DNA from: Erythrobacter litoralis HTCC2594
GTDB taxonomy: Bacteria > Pseudomonadota > Alphaproteobacteria > Sphingomonadales > Sphingomonadaceae
Direction: 5' to 3'
Assembly: GCF_000013005.1 (NCBI RefSeq)
Contig: NC_007722.1
Span: forward strand, 439,501 to 503,500
DNA length: 64,000 bases
Position 1 is the first letter of the stretch, and each line of letters starts with the position of its first letter. Below, piece after piece: positions 17,880 to 26,013 of this stretch. The notes beneath the pieces were generated by a model. That model was not told the DNA's origin, ran no database searches, and saw only the letters and a program-made list of their open reading frames with translations. A program made the translations under genes and the position numbers.

Positions 17880-18623
17880 TTATCGGGGGTATTCTGCGGC
17901 CACGAAGTAGAGGCCATGGGGCGGGGCATTCAACCCCAAACGCTGTCTGTCGCGGGCAAGCAAAGCTTCCTCGACCTCTTCCTCGCGCCACGTGCCCTGT
18001 CCGACCAGCTTGAGACAGCCGACCATCGAGCGGACCTGGTGATGGAGGAAACTGCGTGCTTCGGCATGAACCCGTATCTCGTCCCCGTCGCGTTCGACTT
18101 CGAGCCGGTCGAGCGATTTGACCGGGTCCTTCGCTTGGCACTGGGTCGAGCGGAACGTCGTGAAATCATGCGTACCGACCAGCAATTGCGCCGCGCGCTG
18201 CATGGCTTCGTGATCGAGCTGTTGCGGCACCTGCCAGGCGCGTTTCCTGTCGATCGTCAGCGGCGCGCGGCGGTTGATGATGCGATAGACATAACTGCGC
18301 CCGATGCAAGCAAAGCGCGCATGCCAATCTTCGGGCATTATCTCGCAATTCGTTACAGCTATGGGGTGGGGCCGGAGGTGCGCATTCAGCCCGCCCATCA
18401 GGCGGAACGGCGTCAGGTCAGTTTCGGCATCGAAATGGCTACGCATGCCGAGGGCATGGACACCGGTATCGGTGCGCCCGGCGCTGTGGAGCGTTATATC
18501 CTGATTGAGCGTGGCCCGCGCCGCTTCTTCGACGGCTTGTTGCACGCTCGGCCCATGCTTCTGGCGCTGCAGGCCCATGAACGGCGTGCCGTCGAATTCG
18601 AGGGTTAGCGCGAAGCGGGTCAT
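17880..18623 (-). CDS. truA: tRNA pseudouridine(38-40) synthase
   Basis: 247 residues from the ATG giving [12 protein letters not shown]. The catalytic aspartate is D52 in the invariant [13 protein letters not shown]. Further signatures are [14 protein letters not shown] and [13 protein letters not shown]. The enzyme isomerises uridines 38-40 in the tRNA anticodon arm. Placement after fmt with a dispersed palindrome in between is common in this order as far as I recall. The length is normal. Confidence 0.95.
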   Translation of the reverse strand: MTRFALTLEFDGTPFMGLQRQKHGPSVQQAVEEAARATLNQDITLHSAGRTDTGVHALGMRSHFDAETDLTPFRLMGGLNAHLRPHPIAVTNCEIMPEDWHARFACIGRSYVYRIINRRAPLTIDRKRAWQVPQQLDHEAMQRAAQLLVGTHDFTTFRSTQCQAKDPVKSLDRLEVERDGDEIRVHAEARSFLHHQVRSMVGCLKLVGQGTWREEEVEEALLARDRQRLGLNAPPHGLYFVAAEYPR

Positions 18624-18637
18624 GGCACGCCCCCTAG

Positions 18638-18718
18638 CCGTTCGTGTCGAGCATAGTCGAGACACCTATGCCAACGGCATCTCGACTGCGAACTGCGTTC
18701 TCCGCTCGATACGAACGG
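18638..18718. repeat. Dispersed palindromic repeat, variant subfamily (copy F)
   Basis: An 81-base element with the same CCGTTCG and CGAACGG ends as the other copies but a different core: left unit GTGTC, GAGCATAGTCGA, GACAC. The right unit is a diverged GATAC/GCATC version. It fills the whole gap between truA and fmt. Confidence 0.75.
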
Positions 18719-18719
18719 A

Positions 18720-19625
18720 TCAGGATAGAACGGTGCCCTTGGCCACCGCCTTGCCGCGCAGGAAATCGTCCAGGTCCATGGCTGGCTTCCCGGCGCGCTG
18801 GAGGCGGAGCGGACGGATCGCATCGGTACCGCAGGCGATGGTGAACTGATCGTCAAGTACCTCACCCGCTGCGCCCTCGTCCCCCGCCATCTCTGCGCGC
18901 AAGAGCTTCACCCGCTCGCCCTCGATCTCGCACCATGCTCCGGGAAACGGGGCGAGCCCGTGGATGTGCCGCACCACCTCTTCGGCCGGTTTCGCCCAGT
19001 CGATCCGCGCCTCGGCCTTGTCGATCTTGGGCGCATATGTCGCTTCCGCGTTGTCCTGCGCGATAGGCACATGCTTGTCGAGTTCGCGCAAGGTCTGGAC
19101 CATCAGGTTTGCGCCGAGTTCGGCCAGTTCCTCTGTCAATTCGCCAGTCGTCTTGTCGTTGATAGGTGTGCGGATCGTCGCCAGCATCGGCCCAGTATCG
19201 AGCCCCGCTTCCATCTGCATGATCGTGACCCCGGTCACCGCATCACCCGCCATGATCGCGCGGTGGATCGGCGCCGCCCCGCGCCAGCGCGGCAGGATCG
19301 AGGCGTGGACATTGAGACAACCGTGCTTAGGCGCGTCAAGGATCGGCTGCGGCAGGATCAAACCATAGGCAGCGACCACTGCGACGTCCGCATTTATCGC
19401 AGCAAAGGCTTCCTGCTCGTCGGCCTTTTTCAGCGATGTGGGCGAGCGGACTTCGATCCCTAGTTCTTCCGCCGCTTTCTGGACGGGCGAGGGCTGCAGC
19501 TTCTTGCCCCGACCCGCTGGACGCGGCGGCTGGGTATAGGCCGCAACCACCTCATGCCCCGCCGCGTGCAGCGCGCGCAGGGTCGGCACGGCGAAGTCCG
19601 GAGTTCCCATGAAGATTGTGCGCAA
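18720..19625 (-). CDS. fmt: Methionyl-tRNA formyltransferase
   Basis: 301 residues. It formylates initiator Met-tRNA using 10-formyl-tetrahydrofolate. The N-terminal [14 protein letters not shown], the catalytic region [16 protein letters not shown] (asparagine and histidine of the N-H-D triad) and [15 protein letters not shown] (aspartate) are intact; the C-terminal OB-fold domain covers about 205-300. It is divergent from recR and def, so fmt and def, which act in sequence on the nascent N-terminus, are near neighbours here with recR between them. Confidence 0.96.
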   Translation of the reverse strand: MRTIFMGTPDFAVPTLRALHAAGHEVVAAYTQPPRPAGRGKKLQPSPVQKAAEELGIEVRSPTSLKKADEQEAFAAINADVAVVAAYGLILPQPILDAPKHGCLNVHASILPRWRGAAPIHRAIMAGDAVTGVTIMQMEAGLDTGPMLATIRTPINDKTTGELTEELAELGANLMVQTLRELDKHVPIAQDNAEATYAPKIDKAEARIDWAKPAEEVVRHIHGLAPFPGAWCEIEGERVKLLRAEMAGDEGAAGEVLDDQFTIACGTDAIRPLRLQRAGKPAMDLDDFLRGKAVAKGTVLS

Positions 19626-19635
19626 CTTGCCTATT

Positions 19636-19724
19636 CCGTTCGCCCTGAGCCTGTCGAAGGGCTGTCCATACTTTCAGCGAGGGAAAAAGAAAGAGCAGGG
19701 CTTCGACAAGCTTAGCCCGAACGG
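19636..19724. repeat. Dispersed palindromic repeat, copy B
   Basis: An 89-base element from CCGTTCG to GAACGG between fmt and recR starts. The left unit is closed by GCCCT/AGGGC and the right by GGGCT/AGCCC around the shared CTGTCGA or TCGACAAG core. The middle is a non-palindromic, A-rich 25-base segment. Because fmt and recR diverge here, the element lies within the promoter space of both genes. Confidence 0.85.
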
Positions 19725-19737
19725 TTAGTTGGACCCC

Positions 19738-20334
19738 ATGGCATCGCAAGAGATCGAACAGCTCGCTTCCACGCTGGCCCGGCTGCCCGGCCTCGGTCCG
19801 CGCTCGGCGCGGCGGGCGGTGCTGTGGCTGGTCAAGAAGCGCGACACCGCACTGCCTGCGTTGCTCGAAGCGCTGGAAGGCGTGCAGGACCGGCTGGTCG
19901 AATGCGACACCTGCGGCAATGTCGATACGCAGAACCCCTGCGGCATCTGTGCCGATCCGCGCCGCGACCGGAAATCGATCTGCGTGGTCGAGGACGTCGC
20001 CGACCTGTGGGCGCTCGACCGCGCGAGGCTCTTCACCGGGCGCTACCACGTGCTGGGCGGCAAGCTCTCCGCGCTCGACGGCGTGCGCCCCGAAGATCTC
20101 AATATCGCAAATCTTCTTGGCAGGGTCGAGGAAGGCGGCATCGACGAGGTCGTGTTGGCGATGAATGCCACGCTCGAAGGTCAGACGACCAGCCATTATA
20201 TCGCCGAGCGGCTGGAAGAGTTTCCCGTGCGGATCACCCAGCTGGCCCATGGCCTGCCGGTCGGCGGCGAGCTGGATTACCTGGATGAGGGTACGCTGGC
20301 GCAAGCGCTCAGGGCACGTCGTCCTGTCCAGTAA
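19738..20334 (+). CDS. recR: Recombination mediator RecR
   Basis: 198 residues from the ATG giving MASQEIEQ; an in-frame TTG three codons upstream is less likely. The helix-hairpin-helix region [14 protein letters not shown] is followed by a C4 zinc finger with C56, C59, C68 and C71 and then a Toprim domain with [13 protein letters not shown]. RecR acts with RecO (and RecF) to load RecA at single-strand gaps. Full length, all motifs intact. Confidence 0.96.
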   Translation: MASQEIEQLASTLARLPGLGPRSARRAVLWLVKKRDTALPALLEALEGVQDRLVECDTCGNVDTQNPCGICADPRRDRKSICVVEDVADLWALDRARLFTGRYHVLGGKLSALDGVRPEDLNIANLLGRVEEGGIDEVVLAMNATLEGQTTSHYIAERLEEFPVRITQLAHGLPVGGELDYLDEGTLAQALRARRPVQ

Positions 20335-20428
20335 TGCCGCTGAGGGCGCGGTGGCCGTTTGGCTAGGCGGTCACTCTGATCGGAAAGGCTGGCTTGCAGC
20401 CCGCCGCCCCAGCGCCTAAATTACGCGC

Positions 20429-21013
20429 ATGGCTATTCGTGAAATCCTGGAAGTGCCGGATCCCCGGCTCAAGACCGTGTCCGAACCTGTCCAGCCGGAC
20501 GAGTTCAACGACGATCTCAAGCAGCTGGTCGATGACATGTTCGAAACGATGTATGCCGCGCCCGGCATCGGCTTGGCCGCAATCCAGGTCGGCGTGCCAA
20601 AGCGGGTGCTGGTGATCGACCTGCAGGAGCCCGACATGGATGCCGAGCCCGAGGAATGCGGCCATGACCACGGCGACGGGGAAGGCGCGCACAAGCATTA
20701 TCCGGTCAAGAACGACCCGCGCATCTTCATCAACCCGGAAATCATTGATCCGAACGAGGAACTGAGCACCTATCAGGAAGGCTGCCTCTCGGTCCCTGAG
20801 ATATACGCCGACGTCGACCGGCCGAAGACCTGCACGGTCAAGTACCAGGACCTCACCGGAAAGACGCACCAGGAAGACCTCGACGGCCTGCTGGCGACCT
20901 GCCTGCAGCATGAGATGGATCACTTGGAGGGCATCCTCTTCATCGACCACCTCAGCCGGTTGAAGAAGCAGATGGCGCTGAAGAAACTCAAGAAGATGCG
21001 CCAAGCCGCCTGA
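20429..21013 (+). CDS. def: Peptide deformylase with histidine/acid-rich insertion
   Basis: 194 residues. The three deformylase motifs are present: GIGLAAIQVG at 46-55, EGCLS at 117-121 (metal ligand C119) and QHEMDHLEG at 160-168 (H161, H165, catalytic E162). It removes the formyl group from nascent proteins. Between motif 1 and motif 2 there is a roughly 25-residue insertion at 68-93 rich in Asp, Glu and His (EECGHDHGDGEGAHKH), which is not part of the minimal fold. A strong terminator follows the gene. Confidence 0.95.
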   Translation: MAIREILEVPDPRLKTVSEPVQPDEFNDDLKQLVDDMFETMYAAPGIGLAAIQVGVPKRVLVIDLQEPDMDAEPEECGHDHGDGEGAHKHYPVKNDPRIFINPEIIDPNEELSTYQEGCLSVPEIYADVDRPKTCTVKYQDLTGKTHQEDLDGLLATCLQHEMDHLEGILFIDHLSRLKKQMALKKLKKMRQAA

Positions 21014-21038
21014 GCGGTCGCGAGTTTCGACAGCATCA

Positions 21039-21066
21039 AAAAGCCCCGCTTTTAAGCGGGGCTTTT
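21039..21066 (+). terminator. Rho-independent terminator after def
   Basis: AAAAGCCCCGCTT and AAGCGGGGCTTTT pair perfectly around a two-base centre (13-bp inverted repeat including the A/T ends), 25 bases after the def stop. It is symmetrical, so it could also stop transcription of the copper-protein gene arriving from the other side. Confidence 0.9.
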
Positions 21067-21088
21067 CTTTCCAGGCTTTGTGGCGGTC

Positions 21089-21490
21089 TTATTCGCCGCG
21101 CTGTTCCATGCCGTTCAGGGCCTTGAGGCAATCGTCGGCGCATTCGCGGCACATGCGCGCACAGCGGCGGCAGTGGTCGTTGTCATGCTTCTCGCATTCG
21201 TCGATGCACGCCTCGCACGCGGCGATGCAGGTGCGCAGCATGGCTTCGATAATACCGACATTGCCCGCCGTCCGGCGCGACGCGACGCGATAGGTGGCGG
21301 TGCAAATATCCGAGCAATCCATGCATTTGCGGATGCACGCGCGCATATCGCCTTCCTCCGCGCTGCAGGCATCGGCGCACGAATTGCAGATCGCCGCGCA
21401 GTACATCGCATGTTTCACCGCTTCGCCCAACGCTTCGTTCCAGTCGGCCCCGACCTGCGGATGTTCCCTGATCATTTCCTTGATCGACAT
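21089..21490 (-). CDS. Cysteine-rich four-helix-bundle copper-binding protein (Csp3/DUF326-like)
   Basis: 133 residues from the ATG giving MSIKEMIREH, with AAGGAGA upstream. It has 17 cysteines spaced mostly as CxxxC and CxxC along predicted helices (MYCAAICNSCADAC, ACIRKCMDCSDIC, CIAACEACIDEC, CRRCARMCRECADDC), the layout of copper-storage proteins that bind many Cu(I) ions inside a four-helix bundle. No Tat or Sec signal is present, so it is of the cytosolic Csp3 type. It is divergent from rmuC with a 94-base shared promoter space that holds a LexA-like box. Confidence 0.85.
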   Translation of the reverse strand: MSIKEMIREHPQVGADWNEALGEAVKHAMYCAAICNSCADACSAEEGDMRACIRKCMDCSDICTATYRVASRRTAGNVGIIEAMLRTCIAACEACIDECEKHDNDHCRRCARMCRECADDCLKALNGMEQRGE

Positions 21491-21564
21491 GATGAAATCT
21501 CCTTCATGAAGGGAGCGCATGGATCGGTGGAATGGTTCCGGCGGGCGGCTTGGCTTGCACGTGC

Positions 21565-21579
21565 GTTCCGACTATGTTC
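21565..21579 (+). promoter_or_regulatory. LexA-type box GTTC-N7-GTTC before rmuC
   Basis: GTTC at 21565-21568 and 21576-21579 with a seven-base spacer match the alphaproteobacterial LexA consensus. The box ends five bases before the rmuC ATG and lies 75 bases from the divergent csp-like start. A repressor here would cover the rmuC ribosome entry site or transcription start. Confidence 0.5.
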
Positions 21580-21584
21580 CGCCG

Positions 21585-22976
21585 ATGGATCCCGCACTTC
21601 TCATAATCCTCACTCTTGTCCTCGGTCTCGCGATCGGAGGAGGGATCGGCTGGTACGTCGGTTCGCGTCCTGTCGCCGACTTGCGTGCGCGCTTCGATGA
21701 GCGCGACGCCGAGGCGAAGAAATATGCCGACGACGTGGCGAGGATGGCGCCGGAGCTTGCGACCATGTCCGACCGGGCCAGGCGGGCCGACGCATTGGCC
21801 GAGACGCTGGACCACACCCGCGAAGAGTTGACCGCGCTGAAAGCCCAGGCAGCGGGTTTTGCGGAGCAGAAGCGCCTGCTGGAGGAAAGCCGCGAGAAGC
21901 TGCTCAAGGAGTTCGAGAACACCGGCGCGCAGGTGCTGGGCAAGGCGCAGGAGGCGTTTCTCGCCCGCGCCAACGAGCGCTTCGGCCACTCGGAGAAGGC
22001 CAGTGCGGAGAAACTCGCCGCGCTGCTCAAGCCGGTCGACGAGCGATTGAAGAAATACGAGGAGCAGGTCGAGACGCTGGAAAACCAGCGCAAGGATGCG
22101 TTCGGCCAGTTGCACGGTCTGATCGAAAACATGCAGCGCGGGCAGGAAGAGGTTCGGCGCGAAGCGCAGCGGCTCGGCAATTCGCTGACCAACGCGCCCA
22201 AGGCGCGCGGACGCTGGGGGGAGCGGGCGTTGCAGAACGTGCTCGAGCAGTGCGGCTTGGCCGAGCATACGGACTTCCACCTCGAACAGTCGATGGACAC
22301 CGAGAGCGGTCGCCTGCGCCCCGATGCCATCGTCAACGTACCCGGGCAGAAGAAGCTGGTGATCGATGCGAAGGTTTCGCTCAACGCCTATCAGGAAGCG
22401 TTCGAGGCCGATGACGACGACGCCCGCAAGCGGCACCTCGACCTGCACGCGAAATCCATGCGCAACCATGTCCAGACGCTCGGCTCGAAAGGGTATCAGA
22501 ACCAGTTCGAGGAAGCGCCGGATTACGTGGTGATGTTCGTTCCGGGCGAACATTTCGTCGCCGCTGCACTCGAACACGATCCCGAATTGTGGGATTTCGC
22601 CTTCCACAACAAAGTGCTGCTGGCGACGCCGACCAACCTTGTCGCTATTGCGCGAACCGTCGCGCAGGTGTGGCGGCAGGACAAGATGGCGGCTGAGGCT
22701 CAGGAAATCGGTCGCATGGGTGCGGAGCTCTACGACCGTCTGCGCGTTGCGGGCGAACATATGAAGCGCGTCGGCGGCGGGCTCGAAACGGCCGTTGCGA
22801 ACTACAACAAGTTCGTCGGGAGTTTCGAACGCAATGTCCTCACCTCCGGCCGACGCATGGCCGAGAAAGGTCTCGAGATCGGCAAGGAAATCGAAGAGGT
22901 CCCGCTGGTCGAAGGCGCACCGCGCTACACGGATGACGACCTTCTGACCGACGGGAGCGAGGAAGCTGCCGAGTAA
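21585..22976 (+). CDS. rmuC: DNA recombination protein RmuC
   Basis: 463 residues from the ATG giving MDPALLIILT. An N-terminal membrane helix (LLIILTLVLGLAIGGGIGWYVG) is followed by a long coiled coil (about 25-190) and then the RmuC nuclease-fold domain: RGRWGERALQNVLEQ, LRPDAIVNVPGQKKLVIDAKVSL and VVMFVPGEHFV. The acidic/lysine residues of the PD-(D/E)xK-like site are in PDAIV and IDAKV. RmuC limits inversions at short inverted repeats, which is of interest given the dispersed palindromes here. An earlier in-frame start 22 codons upstream lacks support. Confidence 0.93.
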   Translation: MDPALLIILTLVLGLAIGGGIGWYVGSRPVADLRARFDERDAEAKKYADDVARMAPELATMSDRARRADALAETLDHTREELTALKAQAAGFAEQKRLLEESREKLLKEFENTGAQVLGKAQEAFLARANERFGHSEKASAEKLAALLKPVDERLKKYEEQVETLENQRKDAFGQLHGLIENMQRGQEEVRREAQRLGNSLTNAPKARGRWGERALQNVLEQCGLAEHTDFHLEQSMDTESGRLRPDAIVNVPGQKKLVIDAKVSLNAYQEAFEADDDDARKRHLDLHAKSMRNHVQTLGSKGYQNQFEEAPDYVVMFVPGEHFVAAALEHDPELWDFAFHNKVLLATPTNLVAIARTVAQVWRQDKMAAEAQEIGRMGAELYDRLRVAGEHMKRVGGGLETAVANYNKFVGSFERNVLTSGRRMAEKGLEIGKEIEEVPLVEGAPRYTDDDLLTDGSEEAAE

Positions 22977-22993
22977 CGCGATGGGCCACCATA

Positions 22994-23125
22994 GTGGCGG
23001 TTTTCCTCGCGCTGGCTGCACCAGCGCAGGCCTGACATCTCTATCCGCGCAACGAATGGTTTGGCCATGGCGGGGCGGATGGCGAATGGCAGGTCACGGT
23101 CTTAATCGGCGGCGATCGACTGTAA
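22994..23125 (+). pseudogene. Possible remnant of a small secreted protein gene
   Basis: One frame reads as a signal-peptide-like stretch (VAVFLALAAPAQA) from GTG 22994, then an in-frame TGA at 23033-23035, then a plausible mature segment (HLYPRNEWFGHGGADGEW and QVTVLIGGDRL) to TAA 23123. The hydrophobic core plus AxA cleavage site directly followed by an intact-looking sequence suggests a gene broken by a stop. The evidence is weak and I do not recognise the family. Confidence 0.25.
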
Positions 23126-23228
23126 ACCGCCGATCCACCGCCCGCAGTTGCGGCAATATCGAGCGCGCTAACATAGTATAATGCGCGCTTTCGTGCAGTC
23201 GCTATCACTGGCCTCACTGGAGGCAGGC

Positions 23229-23453
23229 ATGGCCGACTATTCGCTCAGATGTTCCGGATCGCAAGACATTGGTGCCGAGGAAATCCACTTCTCGGCCCTC
23301 TCTTTCGACGGAGCGCTCAATCTCGCCAAGAAGCACCTGAACGGGCGCCAGGCGGTGTTGCTGGAGGACGGGCGGCCGATCTGCAGCATGCAAATGGTAT
23401 CGGAAACGGGTGCATGGCTCATCGGTCGACCACCCCTTGATAACGGGTCGTGA
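23229..23453 (+). CDS. Small conserved-looking hypothetical protein
   Basis: 75 residues from the ATG giving MADYSLRC. Support comes from GGAGG at 23219-23223 with five-base spacing to the ATG and a perfect TATAAT at 23177-23182. The protein has a beta-rich start (YSLRCSGSQDI), a helix (FDGALNLAKKHL) and QAVLLEDGRPICSMQM, the pattern of small soluble stand-alone alpha/beta domains. No signal peptide or membrane span. I do not recognise a family and assign no function. An in-frame start 16 codons upstream exists but has no ribosome binding site. Confidence 0.6.
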   Translation: MADYSLRCSGSQDIGAEEIHFSALSFDGALNLAKKHLNGRQAVLLEDGRPICSMQMVSETGAWLIGRPPLDNGS

Positions 23454-23533
23454 TCGCTTGAATCGAACTTGGCAGCGATCTTGCGCAGAAGGTCGCTGCC
23501 ACCACTTTGCAATACGAATGAGGCTTCGCCTGC

Positions 23534-23632
23534 CTACTTCTTGAAGAGGCGGGCGCGGGTCTCGCCCTGCCGGCTGCCCCACCTGCCGGCAGGGCACTTT
23601 CCCTGCAAAGCAGTGATCGCGTTTTTTCTCAT
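23534..23632 (-). CDS. Predicted 32-residue basic peptide coupled to crp-like gene
   Basis: ATG 23632-23630 overlaps the TGA stop of the Crp-type gene in an ATGA, the arrangement of translationally coupled genes. The frame encodes 32 residues with 9 Lys/Arg, two tryptophan/glycine-rich turns (CPAGRWGSRQGE) and the C-terminus TRARLFKK, ending in TAG. It may be a chance frame in GC-rich DNA; the exact overlap and the basic composition make it worth listing. Confidence 0.35.
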   Translation of the reverse strand: MRKNAITALQGKCPAGRWGSRQGETRARLFKK

Positions 23633-24378
23633 TTGTGGTCTTCCTCGAACCACTCGAGGTCCAGATCGTCGTACCGGTCGCGAAACTGGCCCATCTCGGC
23701 GAGCTTGCCAGGGTCGAGAAGCTGCACCCTGCCATTGTCTCGATGGATCAGACCGGCGCGATCGAACGAGCGCATCAGCCGGTTGACCTGGACATCCGTG
23801 AGGCCGATCGCATCGCCAATCTGGGCCTGGGTCAGGCCGAGATCGAAACGATCGGGCGGCTCCAGAAAGGTGAGGTTGTGGCGCGAACTGATTTCCAGCA
23901 ACAGCGACGCAAGGCGAGCCCGCCCGCGCGTTCGCCCGATCGAGACCAGCCGGTCGTTCAGGATCGCGTTCTCGAGCGCAGCGAAAGTGTAGAAGATTGC
24001 GGCCACGCGCGGCATGTTGACGAAGGCATCCACCAGCTTGCGCCGCGAGAAATGGTATAGCACCGCTTCCGAATTGACCGTGATGGTCTGGGTCGATTTA
24101 TGGAACGGGATATTCGCAGTCCCGACGATATCTCCGGAGAAATAGAGCCTGGTGATGGCACGCGCGCCACTCGGAAGGTCCTGCGACGCGAAAAGGCGGC
24201 CGCGTTCGACGATCCACAATCTGTCCGGCGCTTCGAATTCGTCTGTGGAAAGCCTCGTGCCCCGTGCATACTCGCGGGTCTCGGTCGCGAGACTGGAAAA
24301 CACTTTGCGGTCTTCGGGCAGCAATTGAGTCACGCGGCCATATTTCGCGAGCAAATCCTGCATTTCGTCCCCATCCAC
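23629..24378 (-). CDS. Crp/Fnr-family transcriptional regulator
   Basis: 249 residues. An N-terminal cyclic-nucleotide-binding-like beta-barrel (RLWIVERGRLFASQ, RLYFSGDIVGTANI) is joined by a long dimer helix to a helix-turn-helix with LTQAQIGDAIGLTDVQVNRLMRSF as recognition region. There is no N-terminal cysteine cluster, so it is not an oxygen-sensing FNR with an iron-sulfur cluster. The cAMP-contact RxS/T pair of classical CRP is not evident either, so the ligand is unknown. An alternative start is the internal ATG five codons in. It lies 57 bases after the TrmH-type gene on the same strand. Confidence 0.85.
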   Translation of the reverse strand: MDGDEMQDLLAKYGRVTQLLPEDRKVFSSLATETREYARGTRLSTDEFEAPDRLWIVERGRLFASQDLPSGARAITRLYFSGDIVGTANIPFHKSTQTITVNSEAVLYHFSRRKLVDAFVNMPRVAAIFYTFAALENAILNDRLVSIGRTRGRARLASLLLEISSRHNLTFLEPPDRFDLGLTQAQIGDAIGLTDVQVNRLMRSFDRAGLIHRDNGRVQLLDPGKLAEMGQFRDRYDDLDLEWFEEDHK

Positions 24379-24435
24379 CCTAAAAAAACGGTCCTAGTGC
24401 TAAGCGCCGTTTCGGCTTTTTGGCAAGACCGGCGC

Positions 24436-25248
24436 TTAGGAGGCCGGGTTCTCGAAGGTGTCCAGGACTTCGTAAGCCAATACCGCTCCGGCGACGGCCG
24501 CGTTGAGGCTGTCGGCGCGCCCGCGCATCGGCATGGTCACCCGCAAGTCGCAGGCCGTTTCGTAATTTTCGGGCAGCCCTTGCGACTCGTTGCCGACGAG
24601 AATGAAACACGGGGCGGCGTAGGCGGCGCCGCGATAGGGCACGGCATCGCGCAGGGACGCGGCGACCAATTGTCCGTCACCGCTGCGGAGCCACAGCAGG
24701 AAATCGTCCCAGCGGGCTTGGGCGATCTGCTGGGTAAACACCGCACCCATGCTGGCGCGCACGGCTTCGACGCTGAAAGGATCGACGCAATCATCCAGCA
24801 GGATAAGCCCGCCAGCCCCCACGGCATCGCCGGTGCGCAGCATGGTGCCGAGGTTGCCAGGATCGCGCAGAGCCTGCGCTACCAGCCAGATCGGTGCGCT
24901 CTGGCGGTCCAGCGCCGACAGCGAAGTGTTCCACTCCGCGAATACGCCTGCGACCGCTTGCGGGTTGGACTTGCCGGTGATCTTGGCGAGTATCTCGTCG
25001 GAGGTTTCGATGACCTCGCCGCCCGCGCCCGTGACCGCTTCTTCCAGCGCCGTGAGGAGCGGGTGCGGATCGCGCCGTTCGGCCATCACCAGCATCTCCG
25101 GCACCCGGTCGCATTCGCGCGCATCGGTTAGCAACCGCAACCCTTCGGCGAGGAACTTGCGCTCGCGCTTGCGGTGCTTCTTCTCGCGCAGCGAACGGAG
25201 ATACTTGACCGTCGGGTTGGAAAAGCCGGTGATCTGCCGGCGGGTCAC
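24436..25248 (-). CDS. SpoU/TrmH-family RNA 2'-O-methyltransferase
   Basis: 270 residues from the GTG at 25248, four bases after the ptsH stop, so it is probably read with that operon. The N-terminal substrate-binding domain (TVKYLRSLREKKHRKRERKFLAEG) is typical of rRNA 2'-O-ribose methylases of the TrmH/RlmB group. The knotted SPOUT domain has the three motifs VAQALRDPGNLGTMLRTGDAVG, FILVGNESQGLPEN and VTMPMRGRADSLNAAVAGAVLAYE, written here in parts. Target nucleotide unknown. Confidence 0.88.
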   Translation of the reverse strand: MTRRQITGFSNPTVKYLRSLREKKHRKRERKFLAEGLRLLTDARECDRVPEMLVMAERRDPHPLLTALEEAVTGAGGEVIETSDEILAKITGKSNPQAVAGVFAEWNTSLSALDRQSAPIWLVAQALRDPGNLGTMLRTGDAVGAGGLILLDDCVDPFSVEAVRASMGAVFTQQIAQARWDDFLLWLRSGDGQLVAASLRDAVPYRGAAYAAPCFILVGNESQGLPENYETACDLRVTMPMRGRADSLNAAVAGAVLAYEVLDTFENPAS

Positions 25249-25252
25249 GGCG

Positions 25253-25531
25253 CTACTCCTCGCCGAAACCGTCTTCGACCAGTGTGCAAAGCTCTTCCAG
25301 CACCTGGTCCCGGCCGTCGCCGGCGACGATGATCTCGATCGTGTCGCCCTTGGCCGCGCCAAGCATCATGAGGCCGAGGATCGATCCCCCGACGGCTTCG
25401 TTGCCGCCCTTCGCCACCTTGACCTGCACGTTATCGGGCAGTTCGGCCACCGCGCCGACGAACTTGGCGCTGGCGCGGGCGTGCAGGCCGCGCTGGTTGA
25501 CGATAACGACTTCGCGCCGCACTTCGCTCAT
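25253..25531 (-). CDS. ptsH: Phosphocarrier protein HPr
   Basis: 92 residues. The phosphorylated histidine is H17 in QRGLHARAS, and the regulatory serine S50 sits in GGSILGLMMLGA, the site modified by HprK. Both are intact, so HPr here can take phosphate from enzyme I (not in the window) and be switched by the kinase encoded three genes away. The start ATG overlaps the EIIA stop in an ATGA. No sugar permease is adjacent, as is usual for the regulatory nitrogen-PTS of alphaproteobacteria. Confidence 0.95.
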   Translation of the reverse strand: MSEVRREVVIVNQRGLHARASAKFVGAVAELPDNVQVKVAKGGNEAVGGSILGLMMLGAAKGDTIEIIVAGDGRDQVLEELCTLVEDGFGEE

Positions 25532-25956
25532 GAGGCTTTCTTGGCCGGCGGCGCTTCGTTCTGGCCCAGGAATTCGGAAGCGACGGTGATGTAGTTGCGC
25601 CCGGCTTCCCGTGCGGCGGCCACCGCATCGACGACATCCATCGTCTTGCGCGCGCCGGCGAGACGGATCAGCATGGGCAGGTTGATCCCCGCGATCACCT
25701 CGATGCGGCCCGTTTCCAGCAGCGAAATCGCCAGGTTGGAAGGGGTTCCGCCGAACAGGTCGGTCAGGATGATCACGCCGTTGCCCGAATCGACATCGTC
25801 GATCGCCGTGGCGATTTCCGCGCGACGCTGCTCGGCGTCGTCGCTCGGGCCGATGCATACCGTCGCCACCGCGCCCTGGTGCCCGACGACATGCTCCATC
25901 GCGGCCACGAACTGCTCGGCCAGCTGGCCGTGGGTCACCAGAATGAGTCCAATCAT
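25528..25956 (-). CDS. PTS EIIA component, mannose family
   Basis: 142 residues with the EIIA-Man fold: GLILVTHGQLAEQF carries the phosphoacceptor H9, and VIILTDLFGGTPSNLA is the conserved active-site loop. It would accept phosphate from HPr. No EIIB or membrane EIIC/EIID follows, so it probably works as a regulator, in keeping with its place between rapZ and ptsH. The stop overlaps the ptsH start. Confidence 0.93.
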   Translation of the reverse strand: MIGLILVTHGQLAEQFVAAMEHVVGHQGAVATVCIGPSDDAEQRRAEIATAIDDVDSGNGVIILTDLFGGTPSNLAISLLETGRIEVIAGINLPMLIRLAGARKTMDVVDAVAAAREAGRNYITVASEFLGQNEAPPAKKAS

Positions 25957-26013
25957 GGGTGAACTATGCGCTCGCTCGTGTTGCCCTGCATGGCGTTGCG
26001 GCCCTCCTGCGCG

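Noticed and set aside
21504..23021. 505-codon minus-strand frame opposite rmuC
   Set aside because: Antisense to intact rmuC; no domain or signal seen.
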